Source of the DNA: Knufia peltigerae
Taxonomy: Eukaryota > Ascomycota > Eurotiomycetes > Chaetothyriales > Trichomeriaceae
DNA length: 64,000 nt
Reading direction: 5' to 3'
Assembly: GCA_030247855.1 (NCBI GenBank)
Contig: JAPDRN010000077.1
Span: forward strand, 113,466 to 177,465
Below, piece by piece: positions 50,451-59,669 of this stretch. The notes below the pieces were generated by a model, which saw nothing but the letters and a program-made list of their open reading frames with translations, was not told the DNA's origin and did no database searches. Numbering within the stretch: the first letter of the stretch is position 1; each line of letters opens with the position of its first letter. The position numbers and the translations under genes are program-made.

Positions 50451-51712
50451 ACGAAATGACCCCCTCGGCCACCCTGCCCCAGCCCGGCACCCTGGACGCG
50501 TTCCTGCGCCGACGCCTTCTGGCCCAGCTTGCGCCGCTGCAAAACGGGCGTCTGTGCGTGCGTGATGCGTTTGGCGAGATGCAGCTGGGCAACGCAGGAA
50601 GCGACCTTCAGGTCACCGTGACCATCGATGACCCGGGGTTCTACCGCAAGGTGGCGGCGAACGGCAGCGTTGGCGCCGGCGAGAGCTACATCAACGGTGA
50701 TTGGCGCTGCGACGACCTGGTGGCGCTGGTGCAGCTGCTGGTACGCAACCGCGACCTGCTGGATGGCATGGAACGCGGGCCGGCGCGCATCGGCGGCTGG
50801 CTGCTGCGCGGCTGGAACCGGCTGCGGCGCAACAGCCGCGAAGGCAGCCGTCGCAACATCGCCGCCCATTATGACCTGGGCAATGATTTCTTCGCCCTGT
50901 TCCTGTCGCCCGACCTGATGTACTCCTCGGCGCTGTTCACCGATGCCGGTGACTCACTGGAAAGCGCGTCGCGACGCAAGCTGGACCGCATCTGCCAGCA
51001 GCTGCGACTGCAGCCGGGTGATCGCGTGGTCGAGATCGGCACCGGCTGGGGTGGCTTTGCCGTGCATGCCGCGCAGCACTACGGCTGCCATGTCACCACC
51101 ACCACCATCTCCGCCGAACAGCATGCCTTGGCCGCACAGCGGGTGGCCGATGCGGGCCTGCAGGATCGGGTGACGTTGCTGATGCAGGACTATCGCGATC
51201 TGCAGGGACAGTTCGACAAACTGGTGTCCATCGAGATGATCGAGGCCATCGGTGCCGAATACCTGGACACCTACATGGCCACCCTGCAGCGGCTGTTGAA
51301 GCCTGATGGGGTGGCGCTGCTGCAGGCCATCACCATCGAGGACCACCGCTACGAACAGGCGCGGCGCAGCGTGGACTACATCAAGCGCTTCGTGTTTCCG
51401 GGCAGCTTCATTCCCTCGATCAACTCCATCCTGACCGCCAAGACCCGGGCCTGCGACCTGCAGTTGATCGCACAGCAGGACTTCGGCCATTCCTATGCAT
51501 TGACCCTGCGCGCCTGGCGGCAGCGCTTCCTCGCGCAGTTGCCGGCGGTACACGCGCAGGGCTTCGATGAGCGCTTCTGCAGGCTGTGGGAGTTCTACCT
51601 GGCCTACTGCGAAGGTGGCTTCCTGGAGCGCTCCATCGGCGTGTCGCATCTGCTGCTGGCGCGGCCTGGTTACCGCCCGGAAGCAGATACCCATGGCGAA
51701 CGGACCGGCTGA
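50447..51712 (+). CDS. cfa: Cyclopropane-fatty-acyl-phospholipid synthase-like methyltransferase 1
   Basis: 421 aa, full Cfa architecture: N-terminal lipid-binding part (GAGESYINGDWRCDDLVAL), NIAAHYDLGNDFFALFL with MYSSALF, SAM loop VVEIGTGWGGFA and the active-site segment EFYLAYCEGGFLERSIG with the conserved Cys. It transfers a methyl from SAM to the double bond of phospholipid acyl chains, giving a cyclopropane or a methylated chain. It overlaps the DUF1365 gene by 4 bp. Confidence 0.92.
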   Translation: MNEMTPSATLPQPGTLDAFLRRRLLAQLAPLQNGRLCVRDAFGEMQLGNAGSDLQVTVTIDDPGFYRKVAANGSVGAGESYINGDWRCDDLVALVQLLVRNRDLLDGMERGPARIGGWLLRGWNRLRRNSREGSRRNIAAHYDLGNDFFALFLSPDLMYSSALFTDAGDSLESASRRKLDRICQQLRLQPGDRVVEIGTGWGGFAVHAAQHYGCHVTTTTISAEQHALAAQRVADAGLQDRVTLLMQDYRDLQGQFDKLVSIEMIEAIGAEYLDTYMATLQRLLKPDGVALLQAITIEDHRYEQARRSVDYIKRFVFPGSFIPSINSILTAKTRACDLQLIAQQDFGHSYALTLRAWRQRFLAQLPAVHAQGFDERFCRLWEFYLAYCEGGFLERSIGVSHLLLARPGYRPEADTHGERTG

Positions 51713-51713
51713 C

Positions 51714-52256
51714 ATGCGCCGCACCTGGGTTAACGTAATCGGCAACCAGCTGGTATGGCTGTGCGCCGTTGCCGGCGCCGGCCGAGGCTGGCAATGGCCG
51801 GCGGTGCTGTCAGCCACTGTGTACATCGGCAGCCAGCTGCTCACCTCATCGCGGCCCCGTCTGGATCTGCGCTTGCTGCTGCTCGCGCTGGCCTGTGCTT
51901 GGCTGGTCGATGGCAGCGCGGCCGCCAGCGGTGGCGTGCACTACGCCGCTGCGCCTCTGGGTTGGGTGCCGCCTCCGTGGATTTTCGCCCTGTGGGCTGC
52001 TTTTGCGATGACGCTGACTGCATCGATGGCGTTCCTGCAGCGGCACTGGTTGCTGCCGGTGGCCCTCGGCCTGCTGGCGCCGCTGGCGTATCTGTCTGCG
52101 GCGCGCGGATTCCAGGCGGTGAACTTCACTGCCCCGGCCTGGCAGGGCGTGGCGACACTGGCGCTGGGCTGGTGCGTGGCGCTGTCGCTGCTGTGCGCGG
52201 TGGCCCGTCGCGGAACGCCCGGCAAGCAGGACACCCCATTGATCGGAGCAACTTGA
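51714..52256 (+). CDS. DUF2878 membrane protein
   Basis: 180 aa, about five hydrophobic segments (VNVIGNQLVWLCAVAGA, LLLALACAWLVDG, PPPWIFALWAAFAMTL, LLPVALGLLAPLAYL, the last near ALGWCVALSLL). This is the DUF2878 layout. It is encoded between two lipid-modifying enzymes and probably sits in the inner membrane as a helper or scaffold. Start 1 bp after the Cfa stop. Function unknown. Confidence 0.85.
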   Translation: MRRTWVNVIGNQLVWLCAVAGAGRGWQWPAVLSATVYIGSQLLTSSRPRLDLRLLLLALACAWLVDGSAAASGGVHYAAAPLGWVPPPWIFALWAAFAMTLTASMAFLQRHWLLPVALGLLAPLAYLSAARGFQAVNFTAPAWQGVATLALGWCVALSLLCAVARRGTPGKQDTPLIGAT

Positions 52257-53032
52257 TGAGCAGCTTGTGGTGGGTACTGCTGTACGCCGTGCTGATCATG
52301 GCCTGGGGCTGGGCATGGCAGCGCATGCACCAGAACATCGGCATCGTCGACGTGCTGTGGGCAAAGGGTGTGGCGGCAGGCGCACTGCTGCTGGCATGGC
52401 TGGGTGATGGTGCGCTGCAGCCCCGCATCGCGCTGGCGGCGCTGGGTGGCCTGTGGGGAGGTCGACTTGCCCTGCACCTGTGGCGCCGCGTGCGCAGCGA
52501 AGCGGAAGACGGCCGCTACCGTTACCTGCGCGAGCATTGGCACGGGCACCAAGGAAAGATCTTCGGCTTCTTCATGGCACAGGCCGCGCTGGTGGTGATG
52601 TTTGCGCTGCCGTTCGTGGCCGTGGCCAGCAACCCGCGCAGCGACATGTCTGCCTGGATCGCAGCGGCGGTCGTGGTGTGGCTGCTCAGTGTAGGTGGCG
52701 AAGCACTCGCCGACCGCCAGCTGGCTCGTTTCCGTGCCGACCCGGCCAACAAGGGCCGCACCTGCCGCGAAGGGCTGTGGCGGTATACGCGCCACCCCAA
52801 CTACTTCTTCGAGTGGCTGCACTGGTTCACCTATGTAGTGCTCGCAGCGGGGTCGCCGCTGTGGTGGCTGGCCTGGACCGGGCCAGTGCTGATGTACGTG
52901 TTCCTGCGCTACCTCAGTGGTGTTCCCTTCACCGAGAAACAGGCGCTGCGCAGTCGCGGTGACGACTATCGCGACTACCAGCGCAGCACCTCGATGTTCT
53001 TCCCCTGGTTTCCGCGCAGCCCCAAGGAGTGA
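52256..53032 (+). CDS. DUF1295 membrane protein (steroid 5-alpha-reductase-like)
   Basis: 258 aa with six or so membrane helices and the conserved C-terminal stretch CREGLWRYTRHPNYFFEWLHW then RSRGDDYRDYQRSTSMFFPWFP. Related membrane reductases and isoprenylcysteine methyltransferases use NADPH or SAM. Reduction of a modified acyl chain is possible. Its ATG shares a base with the DUF2878 stop (TGATG). Confidence 0.88.
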   Translation: MSSLWWVLLYAVLIMAWGWAWQRMHQNIGIVDVLWAKGVAAGALLLAWLGDGALQPRIALAALGGLWGGRLALHLWRRVRSEAEDGRYRYLREHWHGHQGKIFGFFMAQAALVVMFALPFVAVASNPRSDMSAWIAAAVVVWLLSVGGEALADRQLARFRADPANKGRTCREGLWRYTRHPNYFFEWLHWFTYVVLAAGSPLWWLAWTGPVLMYVFLRYLSGVPFTEKQALRSRGDDYRDYQRSTSMFFPWFPRSPKE

Positions 53033-53037
53033 TTCCG

Positions 53038-54114
53038 ATGAACAGCACCCCGTCCCTTGCTCCGGTTGCCGATACCGAGGGCGGACTCACCGGCTGGGCC
53101 GAGCGTGGCTGGCTGCCTGATGCAGCCCTGCGCGCGGGCATCCGTCGCCTGTGCGCACAACGCCTGGCCGAAGAGTCGGCCGGCAGCATGGAGGAGCAGT
53201 CGCAGCGCTTCAGCCGCCACATCACCGAACTGGCCAGCAGCCCGCTCGCCCTGCACGTGGATGCAGCCAACCGCCAGCACTACGAGGTTCCCGCCGCCTT
53301 CTTCCAGCGCTGCCTTGGGCATCGCCTGAAGTACAGCAGCTGCTACTACCGCACCGGCCGCGAGACGCTGGACCAGGCCGAGGATGCGATGCTGGAGCTG
53401 TATGGGCAGCGCGCCGGATTGGCCGACGGCCAGGACATTCTTGAGCTGGGCTGTGGCTGGGGCTCGCTGACACTGTGGATGGCCGAGCGCTACCCGAACG
53501 CGCGCATCACCGCGGTGTCCAACTCGCACAGCCAACGCAGCCATATCCTGGCGCAGTGCGAGGCACGCGGGTTCGGCAATGTCGAGGTGCTGACCCGCGA
53601 CGTCAACCAGCTGGAGCTGCCTGCAGCGGCATTCGACCGCTGCGTGTCGGTCGAGATGTTCGAGCATGTGCGCAACTACGACCGCCTGCTGGGTCGCATC
53701 GCCCGCTGGTTGAAGCCCGATGGTGCGCTGTTCGTGCACATCTTCGCGCATCGCACGCTGATGTATCCGTTCGAGACCGAGGGCGACGACAACTGGATGG
53801 GCCGGCACTTCTTCACCGGTGGCTTGATGCCGGCCGCGGACACGCTGCTGCACTTCCAGCGTGAGCTGGTGCTGGACCAGCGCTGGCTGCTGGATGGCAC
53901 CCACTACCAGCGCACCGCAGACCATTGGCTGGCCAACCAGGATGCCGCGCGCGAGCAGCTGCTGCCGATCCTGGCGCAGACCTATGGCGACGAAGCCGCC
54001 GCACGCATCTGGTGGCAACGCTGGCGCATGTTCTGGATGGCCTGCGCCGAGCTGTTCGGCTACGACGATGGTCAGCAATGGCTGGTCGCCCACTATCTGT
54101 TCCGCCCGCGCTGA
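53038..54114 (+). CDS. Cyclopropane synthase-like SAM methyltransferase 2
   Basis: 358 aa. It shares the class I methyltransferase core with Cfa (HYEVPAAFFQRCLG, SSCYYRTG, ILELGCGWGSLTLWMAERYP, CVSVEMFEHVRNYDRLL) but lacks the YCEGGF active-site segment, and so is a diverged relative nearer to coclaurine N-methyltransferase-like proteins. AAGGAGTG precedes the ATG at 53038. Two methyltransferases in one operon suggest two methylation steps on the lipid chain, or two substrates. Confidence 0.88.
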   Translation: MNSTPSLAPVADTEGGLTGWAERGWLPDAALRAGIRRLCAQRLAEESAGSMEEQSQRFSRHITELASSPLALHVDAANRQHYEVPAAFFQRCLGHRLKYSSCYYRTGRETLDQAEDAMLELYGQRAGLADGQDILELGCGWGSLTLWMAERYPNARITAVSNSHSQRSHILAQCEARGFGNVEVLTRDVNQLELPAAAFDRCVSVEMFEHVRNYDRLLGRIARWLKPDGALFVHIFAHRTLMYPFETEGDDNWMGRHFFTGGLMPAADTLLHFQRELVLDQRWLLDGTHYQRTADHWLANQDAAREQLLPILAQTYGDEAAARIWWQRWRMFWMACAELFGYDDGQQWLVAHYLFRPR

Positions 54115-54129
54115 AGGAGACCGCCCCCC

Positions 54130-54663
54130 ATGCGTATCGCCCCACTGTTCACGCTGCTGGCCGTGGCCCTGTTCGGCGCAGGCTGCAGCAGCCACGACAC
54201 CCGCCCCATCCCGCTGCCACCGAAGGTGGACGTGCCGCGCTTCATGGGCGACTGGTACGTCATTGCCCATATTCCTTCGCGGCCCGAGCGCGAGGCCTTC
54301 GATGCCGTGGAATGCTATGCGCTGCAGGCCGATGGGCGCATCAAGACCACCTTCACTTACCGCAAGGGCAGCTTCCAGTCGCCACAGAAGTCGATGCACC
54401 CGGTAGGTCGGGTGGAGAAACATGGCAATGGTGCGGTCTGGGGCATGCAGTTCATCTGGCCCATCCAGGCCGAGTACCTCATTGCCTGGCTGGATGAGGG
54501 CTACACCCAGACCATCGTGGCCCGCAGCAAGCGCGACTACGTGTGGTACATGGCGCGTACGCCGCAGGTGAGCGAGGCCGAGTATCAGCAGGCGGTGGCC
54601 CGAATCAAGGCAATGGGGTACGACACCGGCAAGCTGCGCCGGGTGCCGCAATCGGTACGATGA
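54130..54663 (+). CDS. blc: Blc-like lipocalin lipoprotein
   Basis: 177 aa: lipoprotein signal (lipobox FGAGC), then a lipocalin with GDWYVIAHIPSRPE (the GxW motif), QADGRIKTTFTYRKGSF and the end RDYVWYMARTPQVSEAEYQQ. Bacterial lipocalins bind lipids or lysophospholipids at the outer membrane and are made under envelope stress. As last gene of the operon it may carry or scavenge the altered lipids. It follows the methyltransferase gene by 15 bp. Confidence 0.9.
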   Translation: MRIAPLFTLLAVALFGAGCSSHDTRPIPLPPKVDVPRFMGDWYVIAHIPSRPEREAFDAVECYALQADGRIKTTFTYRKGSFQSPQKSMHPVGRVEKHGNGAVWGMQFIWPIQAEYLIAWLDEGYTQTIVARSKRDYVWYMARTPQVSEAEYQQAVARIKAMGYDTGKLRRVPQSVR

Positions 54664-54831
54664 GACGCCTGCACGTGCTACGGGTTGCGGCTGGGGCGTC
54701 CGGCGGGCCAAGGCCCCACAACGAGATGAATGGGGGCTCACCCGGCCGCTAGCCGCGCGTAGCCTGCCTCCTCTATAGTCAGCCGAGCACGACAGGCGTG
54801 GTGCCTGTCCGGCAACTACAGGGAGTGGGTC

Positions 54832-55980
54832 ATGGGTCTGGTACAAGCGGTGAAGGGTGCAGTCGGCGGCGTGCTGGCTGACCAATGGAAAGACTTCTAC
54901 ACCGTGCCGACCGGCCTGCCGTCCACGGCAGCCCTGTTCGCAGCGGTGCCGCAGGGCACCAATGCCGGGCGCGGCTCGAACACCAGCGGCTCCTCCAACA
55001 TCATCAGCAACGGCTCGAAGATCGTCGTGCCGGAAGGTTATGGCCTGCTGCTGTTCCAGGATGGCGCGATCACCGCCTTCGTCGCCGAGCCGGGTGGCTA
55101 CGAGTGGCGCTCGGACGATCTGAACTCGCAGTCGATCTTCGCCGGCGACGGCCTGGTCAGCACCTTCATCAAGCAGAGCTGGGAGCGCTTCAAGTTCGGC
55201 GGCCAGCCGGGCTCGCAGCAGGCTGCCTTCTTCGTTTCGCTGAAGGAACTGCCGGACAACCGCTTCGGCACCCAGTCGGAAATCTACTGGGACGACGGCT
55301 TCCTCAACACCCAGGTTGGCGCGGTCACCCGTGGCTCGTACACGCTGAAGATCGTCGACCCGATCCTGTTCGTGAAGAACTTCGTTCCGGCCAGCTACCT
55401 GCAGCCGGGCCAGGTGTTCGACTTCACCGACCTGGACAACGCCGCTGCCAGCCAGCTGTTCAATGAAGTGGTGGGTTCGCTGGCGCCGGCGTTCAGCCTG
55501 TACACCAACGATCCAAGCAAGGGCAACCGCATCACCAAGCTGCAGCAGGACTCGCTGGGCTTCGCGCAGAGCCTGTCGGCCGCCGTCGAACAGGGCTACC
55601 AGTGGAAGTCCGATCGTGGCCTGGCCATCGTCAAGACTGCCATTGTCTCGATCGAGTACGACGCCAACACCCGTGAACTGCTGAAGACCGTGCAGCGCGC
55701 CGATGCCCTGTCCGGCTCGCGCGGCAATTCCAACCTGCAGGCCAGCGTTGCCCAGGGCATCCAGTCCGCAGGCGAGAACGGCGGTGCCGCCGGCCTTGTC
55801 GGCGTGGGCATGGCATCGGGCATGTTCGGCGCGGGCAACCTGCAGCAGCCGGCAACCCCGGCCGCGCCGGCTGCCGACGACCCGGTGGCCAAGCTGAAGA
55901 AGGCCAAGGAAATGCTGGATCTGGGCCTGATCACCCAGACCGACTACGACGCGCTGAAGGCCAAGGCGCTGGGACTGTAA
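54832..55980 (+). CDS. SPFH-domain protein with C-terminal SHOCT motif
   Basis: 382 aa. The middle (about 60-290) is an SPFH/band-7-like domain (IVVPEGYGLLLFQDGAITAFVAEPGGYEW, QSEIYWDDGFLNTQVGAVTRGSYTLKIVDP). The end KLKKAKEMLDLGLITQTDYDALKAKAL is a SHOCT helix pair. It resembles Bacillus YdjI, which gathers at membrane sites with phage-shock-type proteins. The upstream CTATAGT near 54771 may be a -10 box. It starts a three-gene operon. Confidence 0.87.
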   Translation: MGLVQAVKGAVGGVLADQWKDFYTVPTGLPSTAALFAAVPQGTNAGRGSNTSGSSNIISNGSKIVVPEGYGLLLFQDGAITAFVAEPGGYEWRSDDLNSQSIFAGDGLVSTFIKQSWERFKFGGQPGSQQAAFFVSLKELPDNRFGTQSEIYWDDGFLNTQVGAVTRGSYTLKIVDPILFVKNFVPASYLQPGQVFDFTDLDNAAASQLFNEVVGSLAPAFSLYTNDPSKGNRITKLQQDSLGFAQSLSAAVEQGYQWKSDRGLAIVKTAIVSIEYDANTRELLKTVQRADALSGSRGNSNLQASVAQGIQSAGENGGAAGLVGVGMASGMFGAGNLQQPATPAAPAADDPVAKLKKAKEMLDLGLITQTDYDALKAKALGL

Positions 55981-56004
55981 GAAGACGCAGGACGCGCAAC
56001 CACC

Positions 56005-57354
56005 ATGTCCGATCCCAGAAACACGCCTCCGCCGCTGCCCCAATCCGCTTCAGCACCGCCGCCCCTGCCGGCGGCGGTGCTGGACGGGCCGGGTTCGCCG
56101 CAGGACGTCCCTCCCCTGCCCGGCAGCTTCCCGCTCGATACCTCGACGCTGCCTGAGGCCATCCGCAACGAGATCGAGGCGCCCGACCCGGTCGCCATCG
56201 ACACCTCCGCTGACGAACTGAAGGACGGCCTCAACCGTTGCCCGAAGTGCGGCGCTACCGATATCCGGCCCAAGCTGGGCACCGATATCCTGGTCTGCCT
56301 GTACTGCCGTCACGAATGGCATGGCGCACGGGTGGAAGAAGAATTCGGCCTGGGCGAAGCCATCGACCAGCTGCGTGGCACCGTCATCGCATCAGGCGCG
56401 CGCGATATCGATGCCGACACCTCGGCACTGATGACCTTCAAGTGCACCGGTTGCGGCGCCGAAGTCACGGTCAACACGGAAAGCACGATGACGGCGCGCT
56501 GCCACTGGTGCCGGCACGTGTTCGGCGTCAACGAACAGATCGCCAACGGCGCCGTGCCTGACGCCGTGCTGCCGTTCCACATCAAGAAGGAGGATGCAGT
56601 CGCGCGCATCCGCCAGTTCGTGGACAAGCGCCGGATGTTCGCGCTCAAGGCGTTCAAGGAGCAGTTCACCCCGGAAAACGTGGTGGGTGTGTACCTGCCC
56701 TACATGATCGTCGACGGCAATGTCAGTGCGGCTGTGGCCGGCAAGGGCGAGATCAAGACGCGCGAATACACCCGTGGCAGCGAAAAGAACAAGCAGACCT
56801 ACTACGACGCGGACATCTACCAGGTGGAACGCCAGGTCGATTTCACCGTGGACGACCTGCCGCTGGAATCGTCGGCCGAGCGCGGCAACCTCGACACGCG
56901 CGCCAACACCAACAACATCATCAATACGATTCTGCCGTTCGACACCAAGAACGCAGTGAAGTGGAACGCCTCCTACCTGGCGGGCTTCACCTCGGAAAAG
57001 CGCAACCTGGACGTCGAAAAGCTGCGGCCGCGACTGGAAGACCAGCTGCTGTCGATCGCCCGCGCGCAGCTGGAAGGCACGGTGCGCCGTTACGACCGTG
57101 GCGTGCGCTGGGAACAGGAACAACTGGAAGTGCACGGCACCCGCTGGGTGGCCATGTACCTGCCGGTGTGGCTGTATTCGTACCACCAGCCCGGCAAGAA
57201 TGGCGGCATGCTGCACTACATCGCGGTGAACGGCCGGACCGGTGAAACCATGGGCAGCGTGCCGGTGCAGCAGTGGAAGATGCTGCTGGCGGCGCTGACC
57301 GCCGGCACGATCATCGAAGCCCTCGCAATTGCCTTCCTGGTGGCCAGCACATGA
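56005..57354 (+). CDS. Zinc-ribbon membrane protein (TFIIB-type)
   Basis: 449 aa. Pro-rich N-terminus, two zinc ribbons (CPKCGATD ... CLYC at about 79-99; CTGCGAEV ... CHWC at about 149-172), a long soluble middle and one C-terminal membrane helix (LLAALTAGTIIEALAIAFLVA). The layout resembles YdjG-like partners of SPFH and PspA proteins. It lies 24 bp after the SPFH gene and overlaps the next gene by 4 bp, so the products probably work as one membrane complex. Confidence 0.83.
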   Translation: MSDPRNTPPPLPQSASAPPPLPAAVLDGPGSPQDVPPLPGSFPLDTSTLPEAIRNEIEAPDPVAIDTSADELKDGLNRCPKCGATDIRPKLGTDILVCLYCRHEWHGARVEEEFGLGEAIDQLRGTVIASGARDIDADTSALMTFKCTGCGAEVTVNTESTMTARCHWCRHVFGVNEQIANGAVPDAVLPFHIKKEDAVARIRQFVDKRRMFALKAFKEQFTPENVVGVYLPYMIVDGNVSAAVAGKGEIKTREYTRGSEKNKQTYYDADIYQVERQVDFTVDDLPLESSAERGNLDTRANTNNIINTILPFDTKNAVKWNASYLAGFTSEKRNLDVEKLRPRLEDQLLSIARAQLEGTVRRYDRGVRWEQEQLEVHGTRWVAMYLPVWLYSYHQPGKNGGMLHYIAVNGRTGETMGSVPVQQWKMLLAALTAGTIIEALAIAFLVAST

Positions 57355-57611
57355 GTGATGACAGTGGTCTTTGGTTGTTGGCTGCAGGCCCGGCCGGCGC
57401 GACCGCGCTGTACTGGGCGCTGTACCGGTTCTACCGCAACACCGACAAATCGCATTCGTTCGAACACGAAACCGAGATCGATGCCAAGCCGGTGACCGGC
57501 TCGGATCGCCGGGTGGATTCGATCTCGGGCACGCAGGAAAAGCGGATCCGCGGTGACAACGTGTATGAGTATCGAAAGCGGGTGGCGCGGGTGAAGACCG
57601 GCCCGGAATAG
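57351..57611 (+). CDS. Small single-helix membrane protein of the SPFH operon
   Basis: 86 aa: one N-terminal helix (LWLLAAGPAGATALYWALYRFY) and a charged tail (KRIRGDNVYEYRKRVARVKTG). Coupled to the zinc-ribbon gene. Function unknown. A GC-rich hairpin follows the stop. Confidence 0.78.
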   Translation: MSDDSGLWLLAAGPAGATALYWALYRFYRNTDKSHSFEHETEIDAKPVTGSDRRVDSISGTQEKRIRGDNVYEYRKRVARVKTGPE

Positions 57612-57618
57612 TCGACCC

Positions 57619-57636
57619 GGCCGGCCAGGGCCGGCC
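57619..57636 (+). terminator. GC-rich hairpin after the SPFH operon
   Basis: GGCCGGCC, AG, GGCCGGCC: two copies of a self-complementary octamer able to fold as a stem. It begins 7 bases after the stop. No U-tract, so its termination role is uncertain. Confidence 0.4.
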
Positions 57637-57831
57637 ATGACTGTGGCGTACTGCCCAGATCCGGGCGCAATGCCGTGCCTATACTGCTGCCGCCCTGGTC
57701 CGGCGGCGCCTTCGCGCCCGTCGATCCGGGCGGCGGGGCTGGATGTCCCCGTCCGGCCCGTGGCAGCAGCCGTGGGCCCTTGCAGTGATTCGTAACCCGA
57801 CGCGGTTGAACCAATCACCAGGGAGGACGCT

Positions 57832-59490
57832 ATGCGTTACACACGCCGTGATTTCCTAGCAACCACTGCCACCGCCTCATTGGCATCGCTGTTCGCGCCC
57901 AGTGCCCTGGCCAGTGGCCAGAGCGCGAGCGACGGTACCGCAGTGGCGCGTTTCCACCGCTACAACGTCACCAGCCCGGAAGGCCAGCGCATGCTGGCCA
58001 GTTATGCCCGAGGCATCCAGGCAATGCTGGCGCTGCCGGCTGACGACCCGCGCAACTGGTTCCGCAATGCGTTCGTGCACCTGATGGATTGCCCGCACGG
58101 CAACTGGTGGTTTTATGTCTGGCACCGCGGCTACGTAGGCTACTTCGAACAGACCATCCGCGAGCTCAGCGGCGATCGCCAGTTCGCCATGCCGTACTGG
58201 GACTGGACTGAACTTCCGCAGATTCCGGTTGCGATGTTCGACGGTCTGTTGACCCCGACAGACAAAGCCTATACGCCCTACACCCGCAACCTGGCGGTGT
58301 TCACCCAGTTCATGAAGCCTGCGTTGCAGCGCCACTGGAACACCCTGGACAGTGGGCAGCGGCAGCAGCTGTCGCTGCGTGGTTACAACAGCGCCGAAGA
58401 CGTCTGGAACGACGTCACCGGCTACAACGCCAAGGAACAGACCGGCATTTCCGGCAATGCGGCGTACGCGGTTACCTGTGGCGCCCGCTATCTCTGGCGC
58501 GAGCACCCGGGCTTCGACCCGAAGACGGCCTCCGCCGTGTCCGCCGACACCATCCGTGCCGGCCTGTCACCGGTGGAGTTCAACAACCCTGACATCAGCC
58601 GCAGCTTCACCAGCTCGCGCACCACCTCGCACGTGCTGCAGCCCGATGGGGCCACCAAGTTCTCGGTGCTGGAAGGCTTCCCGCACAACAAGGTGCACAA
58701 CTGCATTGGCGGTGTCGGCGCCGTCGATCCCGGCCCCTACGGCAACATGACCAACTTCCTGTCGCCGCTGGATCCGATCTTCTACCTGCACCACGCCAAC
58801 ATGGATCGCCTGTGGGATGTGTGGACACGCAGGCAGCAGGCCTTCGGCCGCCCGATCATGCCGACCGACGCTGCCGAACGCCGGCAGTTCATGGACGAAC
58901 CGTTCCGCTTCTTCGTCAATGGCCAGGGCCGCTACGTCGGCACGCGCCCGGCCGCGGAATTCTTCTCCACCACCGCGTTCGACTATGACTACGTCTATGG
59001 CCGCGGTGTCCGTGCCGCAGAGCAGGCCGCAACGGCTCCGAACGCCGCGAAGGCCGCGCGGCTGGTGCGCGGCAAGCGGACCGACGGCGCCGTGCGTGTA
59101 GCCGTGCCGAACGAAGCGGTTCGTGCGCATCTGGCGGCCACCGGCCCGCGCATGCTGATTGCGGAGGTGACCCTGGAGCGCCCCCATGGACTGCACAACA
59201 CGCGCGAGTTCGACGTGCTGATCAATGCACCGGCCGACGTCACCTCGGTCAGCGCGGACAGTCCGTACTACGCCGGCACGGTCTCATTCTTCGGGCCGAG
59301 CATGGCGGCCATGGGGCACGATCATCCAACGACGTTCGCCGTGCCATTGCCACAGACGCTGGGGGCGCTGCGCGCGGATGCTGCCGGCGGCGGTTCGACG
59401 ACGCTGGAGATCCGCCTGGTCGCCTCGTCGGGCCAGGCACCGCAATCGTTCCCGGTGCTCGACGCTGCGATCCTGGTGTCCCCGAACTAG
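57832..59490 (+). CDS. Tat-exported tyrosinase (type 3 copper oxidase)
   Basis: 552 aa. Twin-arginine leader (TRRDFLATTATASLASL). Copper A ligands lie in FVHLMDCPHG and FYVWHRGYVGYFE (His83, His89 and His98), with Cys87 placed as in thioether-linked tyrosinases; copper B in FPHNKVHNC (His285, His289) and LHHANMDRLWD (His320/321). Such enzymes oxidise phenols to quinones. The C-terminal 150 residues form a beta domain like that of plant polyphenol oxidases. The upstream TATACT near 57679 may be a -10 box. It stands alone. Confidence 0.9.
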   Translation: MRYTRRDFLATTATASLASLFAPSALASGQSASDGTAVARFHRYNVTSPEGQRMLASYARGIQAMLALPADDPRNWFRNAFVHLMDCPHGNWWFYVWHRGYVGYFEQTIRELSGDRQFAMPYWDWTELPQIPVAMFDGLLTPTDKAYTPYTRNLAVFTQFMKPALQRHWNTLDSGQRQQLSLRGYNSAEDVWNDVTGYNAKEQTGISGNAAYAVTCGARYLWREHPGFDPKTASAVSADTIRAGLSPVEFNNPDISRSFTSSRTTSHVLQPDGATKFSVLEGFPHNKVHNCIGGVGAVDPGPYGNMTNFLSPLDPIFYLHHANMDRLWDVWTRRQQAFGRPIMPTDAAERRQFMDEPFRFFVNGQGRYVGTRPAAEFFSTTAFDYDYVYGRGVRAAEQAATAPNAAKAARLVRGKRTDGAVRVAVPNEAVRAHLAATGPRMLIAEVTLERPHGLHNTREFDVLINAPADVTSVSADSPYYAGTVSFFGPSMAAMGHDHPTTFAVPLPQTLGALRADAAGGGSTTLEIRLVASSGQAPQSFPVLDAAILVSPN

Positions 59491-59669
59491 CGGGCACCCC
59501 GCCGGGTGGCGTCGCCACGGGGCGGCGCTGCCCAGGAGTGCCGGTCAAGGCGGACAGCACAGGAGGGCAACGCCAGCGATAAGGATCTGCATGGATCTGG
59601 ATTTCGATTCAAGCGCTTTCGCGAACGGCCGATATCCGGAGGTGAAGCCCGACTCATGGACGATGCGCG

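Noticed and set aside
52975..56043. 1022-codon open frame on the minus strand
   Set aside because: It lies antisense to four well-supported genes, has no ribosome binding site and its protein is His/Arg/Gln-rich without domains; a product of high GC content.
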